A stretch of DNA of 64,000 bases from Epiperipatus broadwayi (GCA_028023455.1 JAQFVV010006645.1:370001-434000), one strand, 5' to 3'; shown: positions 24,829 through 35,431, counted from the stretch's first letter. Made by a program: numbers and translations. Notes: generated from the sequence alone by a model not told the origin.

Positions 24829-24889
24829 GGTAATCTGGACCAACTGACGAGTGCTGGGGTAGCACGAAATATGTCTATTGATGATTATT
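24829..24889 (+). ncRNA. Hammerhead ribozyme, family E copy 2 (best preserved)
   Basis: Stem I has outer GGTAATC/GATTATT (7 bp, two GU) and inner CAA/TTG helices separated by an internal loop. Both core boxes match consensus: CTGACGA (24844-24850) and GAAA (24866-24869). Stem II GTGCT/AGCAC (24851-24865) is a perfect 5-bp helix starting with the preferred G10.1-C11.1 pair and capped by GGGGT. Stem III is minimal (A15.1-U16.1) and the cleavage triplet is CUA before TTG. A very short stem III is usual for hammerheads in Penelope-like elements, where dimers can compensate. Confidence 0.75.
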
Positions 24890-24996
24890 TATCCTTTTGA
24901 CATGTGTGTGATCAAGTGTGTCAGCAGTATGAGATAGTGTGGATAGTTGAGGGTCATGTGAAAGTCTGAGTTCAAATCCCCTATATACTAGATATT

Positions 24997-25849
24997 ATTA
25001 TTGTTTACCAGATCTTTTCTTCTATCGTATAAATATTTTCTGTAAATCTATATATATATATACAATCCTAGATTAGGTTAAAAGATTAAAAAACAAATAT
25101 ATCTCTTTGGTACTATGGAATGCGTTTGCGATTGTTCCCTTTTGTTAAGCGGATCATCACACATTTTACAGTACTTTTTTAATTTCAGCTTGAGCACACT
25201 GTTTTCCTTCAATGATTTCTGATGTAAATTGTTTTGATAATGGCTGTGCTATATTAAAGTTTCTATGGTGACATAAAATAATGAGAAATAATATTTTATA
25301 ATTTCTTTTTTAATCGATTTGGATTTTAAGCAATATCATTTAATTTTTTTTATTTTGGTATAGAAAAGTCAATAATATCGTTTGATTTAACTGTTTTGGC
25401 AACAAATTGATTTTTTAAAAAAATAAAAGTTAAACTGTGAACAAATTATTAGCCTCGTTTGCTTTTTGAAAAATTAAACAAAGCTATATATATATATTAT
25501 TTTATAGCTTTAACATTTCAATAAACATTACTTTGACAATTTAATATAGGGTGTTAAAACTTAGCAATGTCGCAATTTATTAGAATAACTTTTCATTATT
25601 ATTAAAAAGGACTAACGAAGGCAATGTTTTCTAAATAGCAATGTTACCTTCCTTTTACTTGAGGTTTTGGGTTTTTTTAAAATAAATTATAATATTTTAA
25701 GTATGTTACACATATATAAACAAAAATCTCGAATAAACTCTACATTATTTAAAATGACAATATATAAAAACAAATAATAGGTATGTGATATGATGAGATC
25801 TAGTTACTCCTTTATCGAAATCAGGAGAATCTTTCAGGCATTATGTCCA
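24997..25849. other. AT-rich, gene-free stretch
   Basis: No genes or long repeats recognised; short TA tracts at 25052-25061 and 25484-25494. Confidence 0.45.
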
Positions 25850-28090
25850 GAAAAACCTGTTAACCATTTTACGTTCCCTTTTCCTTCCACACCCTAAGTT
25901 TCTTCCATATTCTTTCCTATTCTCCTTCATCCCCATTTCCACAACATCAACTTTGTCCACCCTATAGCCTATATATCTAGATTCCTCTTATCATTTTCCG
26001 AGCTCAGCATAAAAACCAAGAACCCACTTTCTGTATAATCAATTGTTTATATTCATTCGCCTACAACTTCATTATTTATACATTTTCTGCTTGTAAGCAT
26101 TTACATTCAATTACCCTTTGTCTAATATTTTCCATGCCTTCCTTAACTAACTTTCAGACTAAATCACCCACACTTCTTCGTTTATGAGTATATTCCCTTG
26201 TTGGTAATGATCCTGTTTGACCCATAAACAGTAAACTACTTTCCTTACTATTATTGTAAATTAACTCACACCCAATATTCTGTTTACTTCTATAATGTTT
26301 AAACTTTTTACTCTCCATATTAGTTCTCCCTCTCTCCAGCTCATTTTTTTATTAATGCATCTATTCTTCTATCCCATTCTTTGCCACTATAACACTCAAC
26401 AATCCTCCTAACACAATCATCCCACCTTTTATACATGTATACTGACAGTCTTTTATCCAAATCTTCTGCCTACTATATTACCTTTCTCATCTATCTTATT
26501 GTCTGTTCTTTATTTGAAACCCAATTAAATACTATTTTGGCTATTCTCTGACTCTCCACAAATTGCAATCCACCAAACATTTTCATTTTGCTTTTTGCAT
26601 CTCTCATATAAAAACATGACCATCACATTTCTCCTTGCATTGCCTCCTTTGCCATCCACACATCTGCATCTAATGCATGTCTCCCTACTTCTCTTTGAAC
26701 TTTTTCTAAGTAATATAATGCATCATTAAAATAAATCAATCCTGCTTCTGCCATTTCCTTTTCTTTATCAATTGCTTTCTTTTCTATGCTTCATTTAACA
26801 ATTTTTTTCTCCCATTCATCCAAGTAATTCTTTGATTACTTGAGACAATTCCCAAATATTTGTACCAATTCACCATATTTAACTTTATATCCCCCAATAA
26901 AAATTCTTTCTCTCCTTTCTCCTCAGCATTTATCATCATTATTTTTGATTTTTTTCACTAAATTTAATCCCCATCACTTTACCCACTCTTGTGCATGTCT
27001 TCAGCATAACTTCCATATCTTTTCTACTTTCTATGCACAAGAAGATATGAGCAAATAAAAGGCCCAATAATGTATACACTTCTTTTCCATTTATTAATGG
27101 TATCTCTACTCCTCTTCCTAGTCTTTCCATTGCTCTCTCCATTTCTCTTAATTATAACAAAACAAAATAGATAACATTGGGCATCCTTGCTTAGTTCCAC
27201 CTCATTTTTAACTCTTATTTTATATTTTTTAGTTGAGACATATAGTAATCATTTTCATATAATCTCTTAATAAGATCACTAAAGCTTCATTCATTCTCAA
27301 ATTTACTAAACTTACTCATAATCTATTTCTATTTACTCTATCATATGTCTTCATTATATCTATAAAGACTATATATAATTGCCTACCTGTATCCTAGCTT
27401 ATATCCGTAAGTTGTGTGACTACAAATAAACTATCTTCTATACACCTATCCATTCTAAAGCCTCCTTGCATTTCTCCACTATATTATTTCTTCCATCTAT
27501 TTTGCCACCCTTCCAGCCATGATATATGCAAAAACTTTATATAATACTAACATTACCACTACTTGGTCTATAATTTTTTATCTTTCTATGGTCCTTAACT
27601 TTTCATTCTTTCTTCTGTGCCATATTATTAAAGAATGATAATAGATTTAATTTTTCCCTATTTCCCAAATTCATCACTATCTCTGCTGCCCATCCATCTA
27701 AACCTCTTACCTTTCCACTTTTCAATTTCTTCCTTGTCTCATTCAATTCATTTTCTGCTAAACTAATATTTCCATTACTATGTGTTTTTATATTTGTTAT
27801 CACTCTTACTTCACATCTAACATCTTTTATATATCCATTACATACTTATTGAAGAATCTAATTATTTTCTAGAGCTACACCCTTCTTCCTTATTATTTAG
27901 TAATATTATTTCTCACTCCCCTACATTCCTTCTTTTAATATATTTAATAATATTATTTCTGTATTCTCTACATTCCTTCTTTTAACATATTTTCAATTTT
28001 TTTTACTACCATCTCTTCTGCTTTCATTAGTATTCTCCAATAATTTACTATTTAATTTAATTTTCTCTATAATTATCTATTTTAGTCAAC
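25850..28090 (-). pseudogene. Non-LTR retrotransposon (LINE) reverse transcriptase remnant, antisense
   Basis: The plus strand is strikingly pyrimidine-rich here because a LINE lies on the minus strand. Minus-frame landmarks in order: TRKKLKSGKVRGLDGWAAEI (27680-27740) matches the K.GKA.G.DG...E region. A GGFR-like segment and DTGRQLYIVFIDI-K.YDRVNRNRL (27300-27410) match the F.D..KAFD.V block. INGKEVYTLLGLLFAHIFLC (27020-27090) stands for the LLFADDI catalytic box with both Asp lost. MLKTCTRVGKVMGIKF (26960-27000) and WYKYLGIVSS (26830-26870) follow. Stops and frameshifts abound. Its 3' tail ends near 25800-25850. Clade (RTE, Jockey or CR1) is not decided. Confidence 0.8.
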
Positions 28091-29105
28091 TTCTTTTTTT
28101 CTTAACACATGTTCATCCACAGGTAAATATTAATTACTTAAATTAGATCAAATAACAATCCATGTTCTTAACATATATGTATGTATGTAAGGTCACTCTC
28201 TATATGTAAAAACTAAAAGCAAATTGCAAGTTTTATATGTTATTAACCTTTTCCATGTCAAAAATTCCACTTGGTTGAGTGAGTTAAAACTCTAAATTTT
28301 TGATTGGTTAATTACAGGATCAGTAGTAAAAATATATTCATCTTTTAATATTATATTTATTTTAGTTTCATTTGTAAAAAGCAAATTAATAATTGGTCAG
28401 AATATGAACGTGAACAAAAGTTTTTTCAAAAATAAATTTCTATTTATAATTATAAAAATATTTTATAGTGGAGAACCTAAAAAGAACATTTGTAAAGTAT
28501 TAGAAAATGTTGCATATGTCATTGATTTTCTCTCTAAATTTACATTCATGTAAAAGTAAATAATTTTTATTAAAATCTTAACTATTTTTCTAAAATAATT
28601 TTATTTTCAGCATATTTTATCAAAATAATTTATAATATGTAAAAAAAAAAAATATACTAAAAAAATACTCTAAAACATTTATTTTCATTCTGAAAATCAA
28701 AACAAAGAATTTGGAGTGGTGAAAATTGTTGACAAGCACTCCCTTTTGTTCAATATGAGCAACAACCAATCAGCACCTAAGAAAGTCTGTGTTCTCCTAT
28801 TGTCAAAACTTTAAATTATATATTCTTTTTTTATTTGTAAAATAATTCTAGAGAGGGCAGTATCTTATGGAAATTTGTAAGCTGTAAAATGAGCATAAAT
28901 TTGCTACATTAACATAAAAACTGCTGGTTTTAAAGTAAGTTAAAGCCATGTTTATCAAGAGACAAAGAGTACAATCAAAGTGTTAATCTAGTATGATAAT
29001 TAATTGATTGAATATCAGTCATTGTGGGTTAGTAAAATCCCCTTTTTGTTATAATATATTAGCATAAATTAGAAGACTCCCCCTCATTACTATCAACTGC
29101 ACACA
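28091..29105. other. AT-rich, gene-free stretch
   Basis: No coding motif or structured element recognised. Confidence 0.45.
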
Positions 29106-29107
29106 GT

Positions 29108-29200
29108 TATGAATATGAAGCCATGGAGCTTTGAAAACATTAAGCATAAATAATATTAATAAATATAGCTTCTCTAACAAGCATAAAAGTGTATAATTTT
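29108..29200 (+). repeat. Family F single-unit copy
   Basis: Homologous to one arm of the 21.1-kb palindrome, in plus orientation. Shared order: ATATGAAGCCAT-GAGCTTTGAAA, TAAGC-TAAATAA, TTAATAA-ATA, TTCT-TAACAAGC/GAG, AAGTG-ATAA. It shows that the palindrome arms are two copies of a dispersed unit of about 95 bp and not a unique hairpin. Confidence 0.6.
29111..29145 (+). ncRNA. Vestigial hammerhead-like motif, family F copy 4
   Basis: AATATGA, AGC-CATGGA-GCT, TTGAAA, then AACATT in place of the palindromic AGCGCT seen in the other copies. Both the first core box and stem III are damaged. Confidence 0.35.
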
Positions 29201-29397
29201 TGGGATTAGATAGATTAGTAAAGGTATACTTAAGCTATAGATGAGCTAGTTTTTTTATATAAAACTATATTGTGTTACATAGGGATATGAGCTATCTTAT
29301 TATATAAATATTTCATTACTTTAAATTTTAGCATAGGCGTGAATTAGTTAAGATTTTTTATTTTACCCCAAAATTGCATTATTGCATAAGAGATGTG

Positions 29398-29682
29398 TTA
29401 TCTGGGGCTACCTTTAGTACTTTCCATTATCACATAGTATGATTCACTATGTACAGAGGGTCTAGTGCCTGCTATAATCAGTATATGTTCCTGGTTAGCT
29501 CTCTTCAAATAATTCCAAATATAAAATGTTATCAATGGGTTAGGTAGAGCTGATAAACAGAAGATCCCAGCCCCCAAATCATAGTGCATATCACACATAT
29601 ACCTTTCTCTTAGAATGAGCCTATGGTTAGATGCAGAAGCACCCCTACAACCTGGGACATCCCTCTTCATTACATGAAACAT
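29398..29682 (-). CDS. Unrecognised 94-codon ORF (possible exon remnant)
   Basis: The frame (MFHVMKRDVPGCRGASASNH...) stands out by balanced amino-acid use (Cys, Gly, Pro, Arg, Met) in an AT-rich region. Around residues 45-65 it has a hydrophobic stretch, FCLSALPNPLITFYIWNYLK, in which NP-I...N..K recalls transmembrane helix 7 and helix 8 of class A GPCRs. One such match is weak evidence, and the preceding segment does not look like helix 6. It could equally be part of an unrecognised transposon. No splice structure is evident. Confidence 0.2.
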   Translation of the reverse strand: MFHVMKRDVPGCRGASASNHRLILRERYMCDMHYDLGAGIFCLSALPNPLITFYIWNYLKRANQEHILIIAGTRPSVHSESYYVIMESTKGSPR

Positions 29683-29767
29683 GCTTTCAGATTGCTAAGT
29701 CAATCCATATCATAATAGCCATTGAACTGCTCATAATAGATTCTGTGATTCTTAGACTGCCTCCCAG

Positions 29768-29799
29768 TAGGTTTATGCCTATGCATAGCCATAAACCTA
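29768..29799. repeat. 32-bp near-perfect palindrome
   Basis: TAGGTTTATG...CATAAACCTA with centre CTATGCATAG; the two halves mirror each other with a single C-C mismatch pair. It could extrude as a cruciform or serve as a dimeric protein site. No gene lies beside it. Confidence 0.6.
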
Positions 29800-30339
29800 T
29801 GTCATATCTTATCTAGCTTGGATACAGTAAGACCCTAATATAATTAGTCAAAGAAAGAAAATATAATTAATGATACCTATAGTTTATAGATCACTATTAT
29901 GTTATTACAGTGGATAAAATAATGACACACTGTTTTTCTGTTTATGTTTATCACCATTGTTCTCATTTATCTTTATGTAAGGTTCAGTAAACTGCCCCTA
30001 ATACCATTCTGTACATAGTAAAGTCAACATGTTAAATTATAGTATTTGTTATTAATAAATGTTATTTCATATAAATTATCTGTTACATCATTGTTTATAC
30101 GAATGCCATTGTTAGAGTTGAGAATTAGTTAAGTTTATCCCTGAGCTAAGCATGGGTATATAAAAATGGTAAGCTGTATTAATATTAAGGATGTTAATTG
30201 TTTAGTAGAGATTAGGAAGCTTAGTCAGGGGTTTAAACTAGGATCATAAGGGTAGTGATATCACTACAGATGCTTGTTGAGAGTGTCTACTTGGTCTCTT
30301 GACTTTGTTAGCAAATTATAAATGTTTGTCTGTTACAGT
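29800..30339. other. AT-rich, gene-free stretch
   Basis: No genes recognised; the family D repeat block begins just after. Confidence 0.4.
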
Positions 30340-30485
30340 GTTTATATATACAAGTTATAAATTTTGTAACTTGCTTTTAGTTTGCATTTTATGATCACTA
30401 GATGGAGCTTTATCAATAGCTCCTAACAAGTTTTGTTTACATAAATGCTGAGAGAGATAGAATTTAATATCTCTTTCATTGTCTC

Positions 30486-30538
30486 CCACCTCCAGACCAT
30501 GGTTTTGAGCTAGTTGGGTCACATCAGTTAAGGATTGG
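30486..30538 (-). ncRNA. Hammerhead-like motif, family D copy 1
   Basis: Minus strand: CTGATGT, then GACC-CAACTA-GCTC as stem-loop II (one mismatch), a decayed CAAAA in place of GAAA, ACCATGGT palindrome (stem III), C as cleavage base (GUC), TGGAGGTGG for stem I. Position A9 of the core is T, as in the other two D copies. Confidence 0.5.
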
Positions 30539-30901
30539 TAGACTAGAAAGTAGATCTAAACACTAACTCTAACATCAGCATTTATCTAACACATTTCTAT
30601 CAGTTTGAAAGCATGAAATTTCTCAGACACATAATGTCTTCAAATCCAGCTTAACAAACAAGATAGCTACATGGGTCTGAAATCAAATCAGTTTCACCAT
30701 ATAGTAAAAGCCTCTGCAATATATATCATTGAAAAAACCTTCATGGGTACATTTATGATAAACAAAACAAGTTATAAATTTCATAACTTGATTTTAGCTT
30801 GCATTTTATGATCATTAGATGGAGCTTTACCAATAGCTCCTAACAAGCTTTGTTTACATAAACACTGAGAGAGATAGAATTCAATATCTCTTTCATTGTC
30901 T

Positions 30902-30954
30902 CCCACCTCCAGACCATGGTTTCAAGCTAGTTGGTTCACATCAGTGAAGGTTGG
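30902..30954 (-). ncRNA. Hammerhead-like motif, family D copy 2
   Basis: Minus strand. Stem I CCAACCTTCA pairs with TGGAGGTGGG over 7 continuous pairs, a mismatch and 2 more. The core has CTGATG (30939-30944) followed by T instead of the conserved A9. Stem-loop II is GAAC-CAACTA-GCTT, GAAA is intact (30920-30923), stem III is the perfect palindrome ACCATGGT and the cleavage triplet is GUC. It is the best D copy except for A9. Confidence 0.55.
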
Positions 30955-31096
30955 AAGACCATATAACTATCTAGTTTGTTAAACTGGATTTGAAGGCATA
31001 ATGTGTCTCAGAAATTTCATGCTTTCAAACTGATAGAAACACATTTGATAAATGCTGATGTTTGAGTTAGTGTTTAGATCTAGTTTCTAGTCTTCT

Positions 31097-31147
31097 AACC
31101 CTTCACTGATGTGAGTCAACTAGCTCTAAATCATGGTCTGGAGGTGA
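31097..31147 (+). ncRNA. Hammerhead-like motif, family D copy 3
   Basis: Plus strand: AACCCTTCA, CTGATG (31106-31111) then T, GAGT-CAACTA-GCTC (4-bp stem II with one GU), TAAA in place of GAAA, ATCATGGT, C, TGGAGGTG. Stem II pairs better than in the other D copies, but G12 is lost. Confidence 0.5.
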
Positions 31148-31249
31148 AAGACAATGAAAGAGATATTGAATCCTATCTCTCTCAGCATTTATGTAAACAA
31201 AACTTATTAGGAGCTATTGGTAAAGCTCCATCTAGTGATCATATATATA

Positions 31250-31450
31250 ATATGGTGCATCAATGTAGGGCTTTTGAACCACATCTCATGATCCAGACTA
31301 CATCTAGATATATTACCCAGAAATGAAATAACCCCAACAATTTTTTTTGTATAACATGGTTACCAATGTGAACTTGGAACCATTCATAACCCTGAGAGGA
31401 ATTTTTTGTAAATAACATAGCACCAATGTAGTTTTGAATCACATCTCACA
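31250..31450 (+). repeat. Imperfect direct duplication, about 167-bp spacing
   Basis: ATCAATGTAGGGCTTTTGAA and ACCACATCTCATGAT (31258-31291) recur as CCAATGTAGTTTTGAA and TCACATCTCACAAT (31423-31453). Between them ACCAATGTGAACTTGGAACC is a third partial copy. It may be flanking or satellite sequence of the adjacent PLE. Confidence 0.45.
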
Positions 31451-31559
31451 ATACATGTAAAATAATGGGACACACCAGACAACAGAACTCCATACATGGG
31501 GACCAAAGATATCAAATAAAAAACAGCCTTTTGTAAAACTCCCAGTAGGGAATTGCTGA

Positions 31560-32036
31560 TTATGCAATTTCATGAGCTGTGGTCATTAAGGTGCCTAAAA
31601 AACAGAAGCAGCAACATGCCAACAATTCCAATGGGAAGACATGTATTCTAGTATCCTATCCACATTGCAAGTGTCAAATTTGTGCAAAAAATAAACCCCC
31701 TAAGCAGTCATATGCAGGGATGAATACACCCATCATACTGGAGAGCCAAATAAAATCTTGGCAGTAGATCATTATAGTCCTTTACCATCTCATGTGAAAA
31801 TTGTAAAGCTTCCTACATAGGTTAATTGTCACATCAGTATTAAGAGAGATGAACATGCTAATGCAGTCTAAACAACACTCATCAGCAGCAGCACTCTCAC
31901 TCCATACTATAGATTCAGGTCATAAAATTGATTTTTCTAGTACCAGGATCATATCCAGATGTAATAATCTCTACCAGTGTAAAATTAGAGAAGCCATTGA
32001 GATACTTAAAAGGCCAGATTGCATCAATAAGTGAGA
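31560..32036 (+). pseudogene. Penelope-like element GIY-YIG endonuclease remnant
   Basis: CENCKASYIG (about 31790-31820) is the second half of a GIY-YIG motif of PLE type, usually C..C..-YIG-T. ISIKRDEHANAV (31831-31868) matches the TRIKEH segment. After a frame change, ALSLHTIDSGHKIDFSSTRI and then CNNLYQCKIREAIEILK (31885-32020) match the A.H....GH.ID....I...E....R..REAIEI block including its His and Glu. The upstream frame 31579-31767 contains CKCQICAKN, perhaps the Cys-rich linker. Frameshifts and stops mean it is dead. It would have nicked target DNA for PLE retrotransposition. Its strand is opposite to the adjacent reverse transcriptase copy, so they are different insertions or an inverted copy. 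Confidence 0.8.
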
Positions 32037-32149
32037 TGATACATGCAAACTTCTTTCTATTTGGAAAGATTTTTTTAAAAAGCATTTTTAACATTTTTGC
32101 TATTGGTGGAACTTTAACTTTTTTTTTTCAAATCAGTGATTGTAGTACC

Positions 32150-33300
32150 TCTACAACTTCTTTCTACCTTTTATCACCCAGTGGATGACTTGCGTGATCA
32201 AGTTGAAATGTTGGTATATCAATATTCCAAAAATTTTTAACATGGATGAATCTGCAAAATATGTCTTTTATATATATAAAAGTATTTTTTATGTGAGGAA
32301 ACAGTTTCTGTAAAACACAATTTTAATTTTGCTATGAAGGATTCTCATCTCAAAAATTTAAAAGAATATTAATTTTTGTTTTAATTCTATTGTGAATTTA
32401 ACTGAATAAATATGTTATTGATGTATATCCAGAATGTTTGTAACTCTGCTTTCATGTGGTCATGCAACAGATCTATCAGAAACATAGTGATGCCAGATGT
32501 TAGTTGAAAATGAAATAATTTTTATAGGTTATAGTTTCAAGTTCTTTCATGAAAACATTGCTGATTAGGGGTGACAGTAATGCATCTGTAACAAATCTTG
32601 ATTTTGTTATTTTGTGTTATATTGAAAGCATATTGTTATTATACAATATATTAATTAAGAGTTTCATTGCATTACAGAAAAACTTGTTATAATATGTAAG
32701 CTATTATTCTTATTTAATATTTCCTTACAATAGAAGCTACTTTATCATAGTTTGGATTTATGAATAAACTTTACACATCAAAGCCTATGGAATATGTCAG
32801 TTCTTTCTATTTTCTCATTCTTAATTAATTCTATAAAGTACTTAGAATCCCTGACAAAAAACTGTGACCTGTTTACAAAAAAATTAATAACTTAAAAAAG
32901 AAATCTTGAAAAGTTTTCTGGGTGAATTTTTAGAACTAACAGTATATAGTAATGGAATATGGTCTTTATGAATTTTTAGTAGGCCATAAAAAAGTGGGAT
33001 TTTGTTGAAAATATATGTATTTCAAAATCAGTAGATACTTCTATGCTTTCTGAGTAGTACTTGTAGCTTTGTTCTGGAGTTGTTATAGGAATTTTATCAC
33101 TTCTTGTATGGGTTTGTTATGAAGAGTTGTATCATACTGAGTAGTATCAATAGCAACTGTTCCATTGTTTTTATCAGTAGAGATAATGATTATATATTTT
33201 TCTAAATAGAGAATTAATACCTTTCCTTCAATATAAGTAAATTTGAGTTTAATTTTTGATATTTTAAGTGTTTTTATTTTATTTTCTATCATAATTTTCT
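32150..33300 (-). pseudogene. Penelope-like reverse transcriptase remnant P1
   Basis: Minus-strand landmarks in order: EKYIIIISTDKNNGTVAIDT (33130-33200; PLE consensus ...I..ADKG.A.VV.D), FYGLLKIHKDHIPLL (32951-32997; FYGLPK.HK....LRPI), VRDSKYFIELIKNEKI (32805-32857; the ...FV..I....-DIL block), SPLISNVFMKELETIT (32530-32576; GSPLSP..AN.FM...E), IYSVKFTIEL (32390-32425) and HPLGDKR (32165-32190; the H....KR segment after the RT). Roughly the whole RT core is present but with many stops and frameshifts. The catalytic Y.DD block is not recognisable. PLE reverse transcriptases are related to telomerase and work with a GIY-YIG nuclease. Confidence 0.85.
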
Positions 33301-33479
33301 CCTTCTAGAGGCAGTTTTTGAGTGACTTTCTCTTTCACTGCCATTATATTAAATAAAGGAATATTAGATGGAATAATAGTAAAATTTAGTCATTTTTACA
33401 GAAAAGAAATTTCAATATCTGATGGATGTTTAAATTTATAATTTTAATTACAATTTACTATGATTTTAACTGCAATTCA

Positions 33480-34470
33480 TTCTCAGAGAGCTGAGAAAAT
33501 TATCCAGAGACCAAGTAAGTCTATGTTTAGAAAACTAAATACTCAAAGGTTTGTCAAATATTAAACTTGATTTTCATTAATAATATAGAATGTTTGCTAA
33601 AAAAAAAAATCTAGTACAGACATCACAAGAATTTTTATTCAGTACTAAACTTATGGTTTAATTTACATAAAGAATGCAATCATGTCAAACTGATAAACTT
33701 ATAAACCTATGTGATGATATCAAATATCATATTGTACCTAATAATCTAACAGCTTTAACATTTAAAAATATTAGTTCTAAACATCTAACAGATATTGAAA
33801 ACTTCTGACAAAGATATTACATTTTGCTATCACACATCTAATAATATATATTTATTAGATATAATTATAACAATTGAGGAAATAATTCAAAAAGGTCTTT
33901 AAAAATAAACAGCAAAATCATGCTGGAGATTTAAAAGAACATTTAGGGACTCAAATCAAATATTACAGATATCTAGATAGAAGTTATTAAATCTTTCAAA
34001 TTAGACAAATCTATAATCATTTTTCTTAACAACAAACAATGATTAAGATAACAAAATAAAAGAGTTCTTCACAGCAAACTAATACAAAAAGATGGCAAAA
34101 TATTGTATATGAGCTCTAGAAATAAAACATCAAGCTTTACTAAAACATCACAATATTTTATTGATTCAGAAAAAAATGTCAAATCCCACAATCTTATGGT
34201 CTATCAAAAACTCATAAAAACCATATTGACTTGTCCTTAGTTTTTAATATTCTCTGTGTCAAAACTTGTCAATATGTTTTCTTAGGATTTTTAATCTTTT
34301 GATAAACAAATCATAGACCTTTGCCAAAGATACTAACCACTTTGTGGAATTAATCAAAAGCATGAAAAATGAAAGAAATGACATATTGATCAACTTTTGA
34401 TGCAGAAATTTTTTTCAGAAAGTACTCTATGAAGAATCATTATCTAAAATAAAAAAAAGATTGAGACTAA
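33480..34470 (+). pseudogene. Penelope-like reverse transcriptase remnant P2
   Basis: Plus strand: SFKLDKSIIIFLNN (33990-34032; the K.I.I.PADKG block), SYGLSKTHKNHIDLSL (34191-34240; YGLPK.HK), TNHFVELIKSMKNERNDILI (34332-34392) and EESLSKIKKRL (34430-34466). The spacing follows P1 but stops before the GSP box. It lies head-to-head with P1 (divergent 5' ends about 200-700 bp apart) and is equally decayed. Confidence 0.8.
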
Positions 34471-35431
34471 TAGTTTTCAAATTAGAAGAGTTAAAGAAAT
34501 ATCAGTAACTCTAATCAAACATTATCTATGTTGAAATGAAAGCTATTAAATCTTTATTCAGACAAATCTTATTACAGTATACAATGTGTTACATTTATAC
34601 CTAAAATTATTACCTTCCTGTTACCTTCTATAATTTGTAAATTTTTATTTTAGCTCCTTGTTGATTAACAAATCATTTCCTCTACTAGTCATTATTATTC
34701 TTCTTACTTGATACAAATTGAATATAAAATCTCTAGTACAATTCAGTTTGTAATCCTGAAACACAGATGTTTGTGTATTTACATACTTTAATTCTCTCAT
34801 GTTTTTTTTTTTGTGAACATCATGATTCAACCAGTATATATAATGGCCCACAAAGGCAAAACTAAAAAACATAAAGAGTAATACAATGAGTAATACAATG
34901 TATAAAATTATTTGTCTTGATGTCATATAATAGAGCATCTCAAGTGTTTATTAAAAAGAAGATTTATAGTTTATTAATTATTATATGAAAAAATTAAAAC
35001 ATATTTAATATATTCTGTGTTTAATAACTATGAACTGAGATATAATAAAGAATTTATGTTCAGCTTGAATAAAGTAAAAAATGCTACATGAAGAATAAAC
35101 AAACAAAAAAAAACAGAAGAATTAAAAGGTTATTTTGTATCAAGGAGATATAAAATTTATAAAGCATAGACTATAATATAAAATACTGCATTATGGGAGT
35201 TTGACATATTCATTTTAATATCATACACAGTTGATGAAGATTACATTAAAGTAATTAAAAGCATGCTTCTGCAACTTATTTATTATTGGTTTATTTATTT
35301 ATTACATGCATATAAATAGAGAAACTGAATTGCAAAAATAACTTGCTATGGTGCATTCTTTTTCATTTCAGTCTCTTTATTGGCATCTGTTTTTGAGGAA
35401 CAATATTATTTGCTGATAATAAATAATTAAA
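34471..35431. other. AT-rich, gene-free stretch
   Basis: The 97-codon minus frame at 34645-34938 encodes one hydrophobic run (IILYIVLLIVLLFMFFSFAF), but AT-rich DNA often yields such runs and nothing else supports a gene. Confidence 0.4.

Larger units (their letters stand above)
23703..24996 (-). mobile_element. Family E array: two-plus tandem minus-strand units and one inverted unit
   Basis: A phrase around AATTTTTTCTACAGTACAG recurs at about 23724, 24147 and 24612, giving tandem units of about 424 and 466 bp on the minus strand. At about 24706 the sequence switches to plus orientation and runs to 24986. ACTAGATATT flanks the whole at 23703-23712 and 24987-24996, a probable 10-bp target duplication. 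Hammerhead-like motifs lie at 24273-24325 and 24829-24889. The motif in the first unit is broken by a deletion bounded by repeated GATGGTAATCTGGACA (23821-23870, minus). The plus part ends in GAGTTCAAATCCCC, a B-box-like phrase. Confidence 0.75.
30340..31260 (-). mobile_element. Family D block: two tandem minus units and one inverted plus unit
   Basis: Phrases such as GATGGAGCTTTA-CAATAGCTCCTAACAAG and CTCTTTCATTGTCTCCCACC occur at about 30400-30490 and again at 30820-30905, a period near 418 bp, both on the minus strand. From about 30955 the same unit runs on the plus strand to about 31245. Each unit has a hammerhead-like motif. The block lies 0.3-1 kb from Penelope-like endonuclease and reverse transcriptase remnants, consistent with PLE terminal repeats. 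Unit phrases (GATGGAGCT, ATGGGTCTGAA-TCAA, GTTTCACCATATAGT, GCAATATATA) recur in family C at 54.3-55.1 kb. Confidence 0.7.

Noticed and set aside
34645-34938. 97-codon minus ORF with a hydrophobic helix
   Set aside because: AT-rich DNA readily gives Ile/Leu/Phe runs; no domain, promoter or homologous copy supports it.
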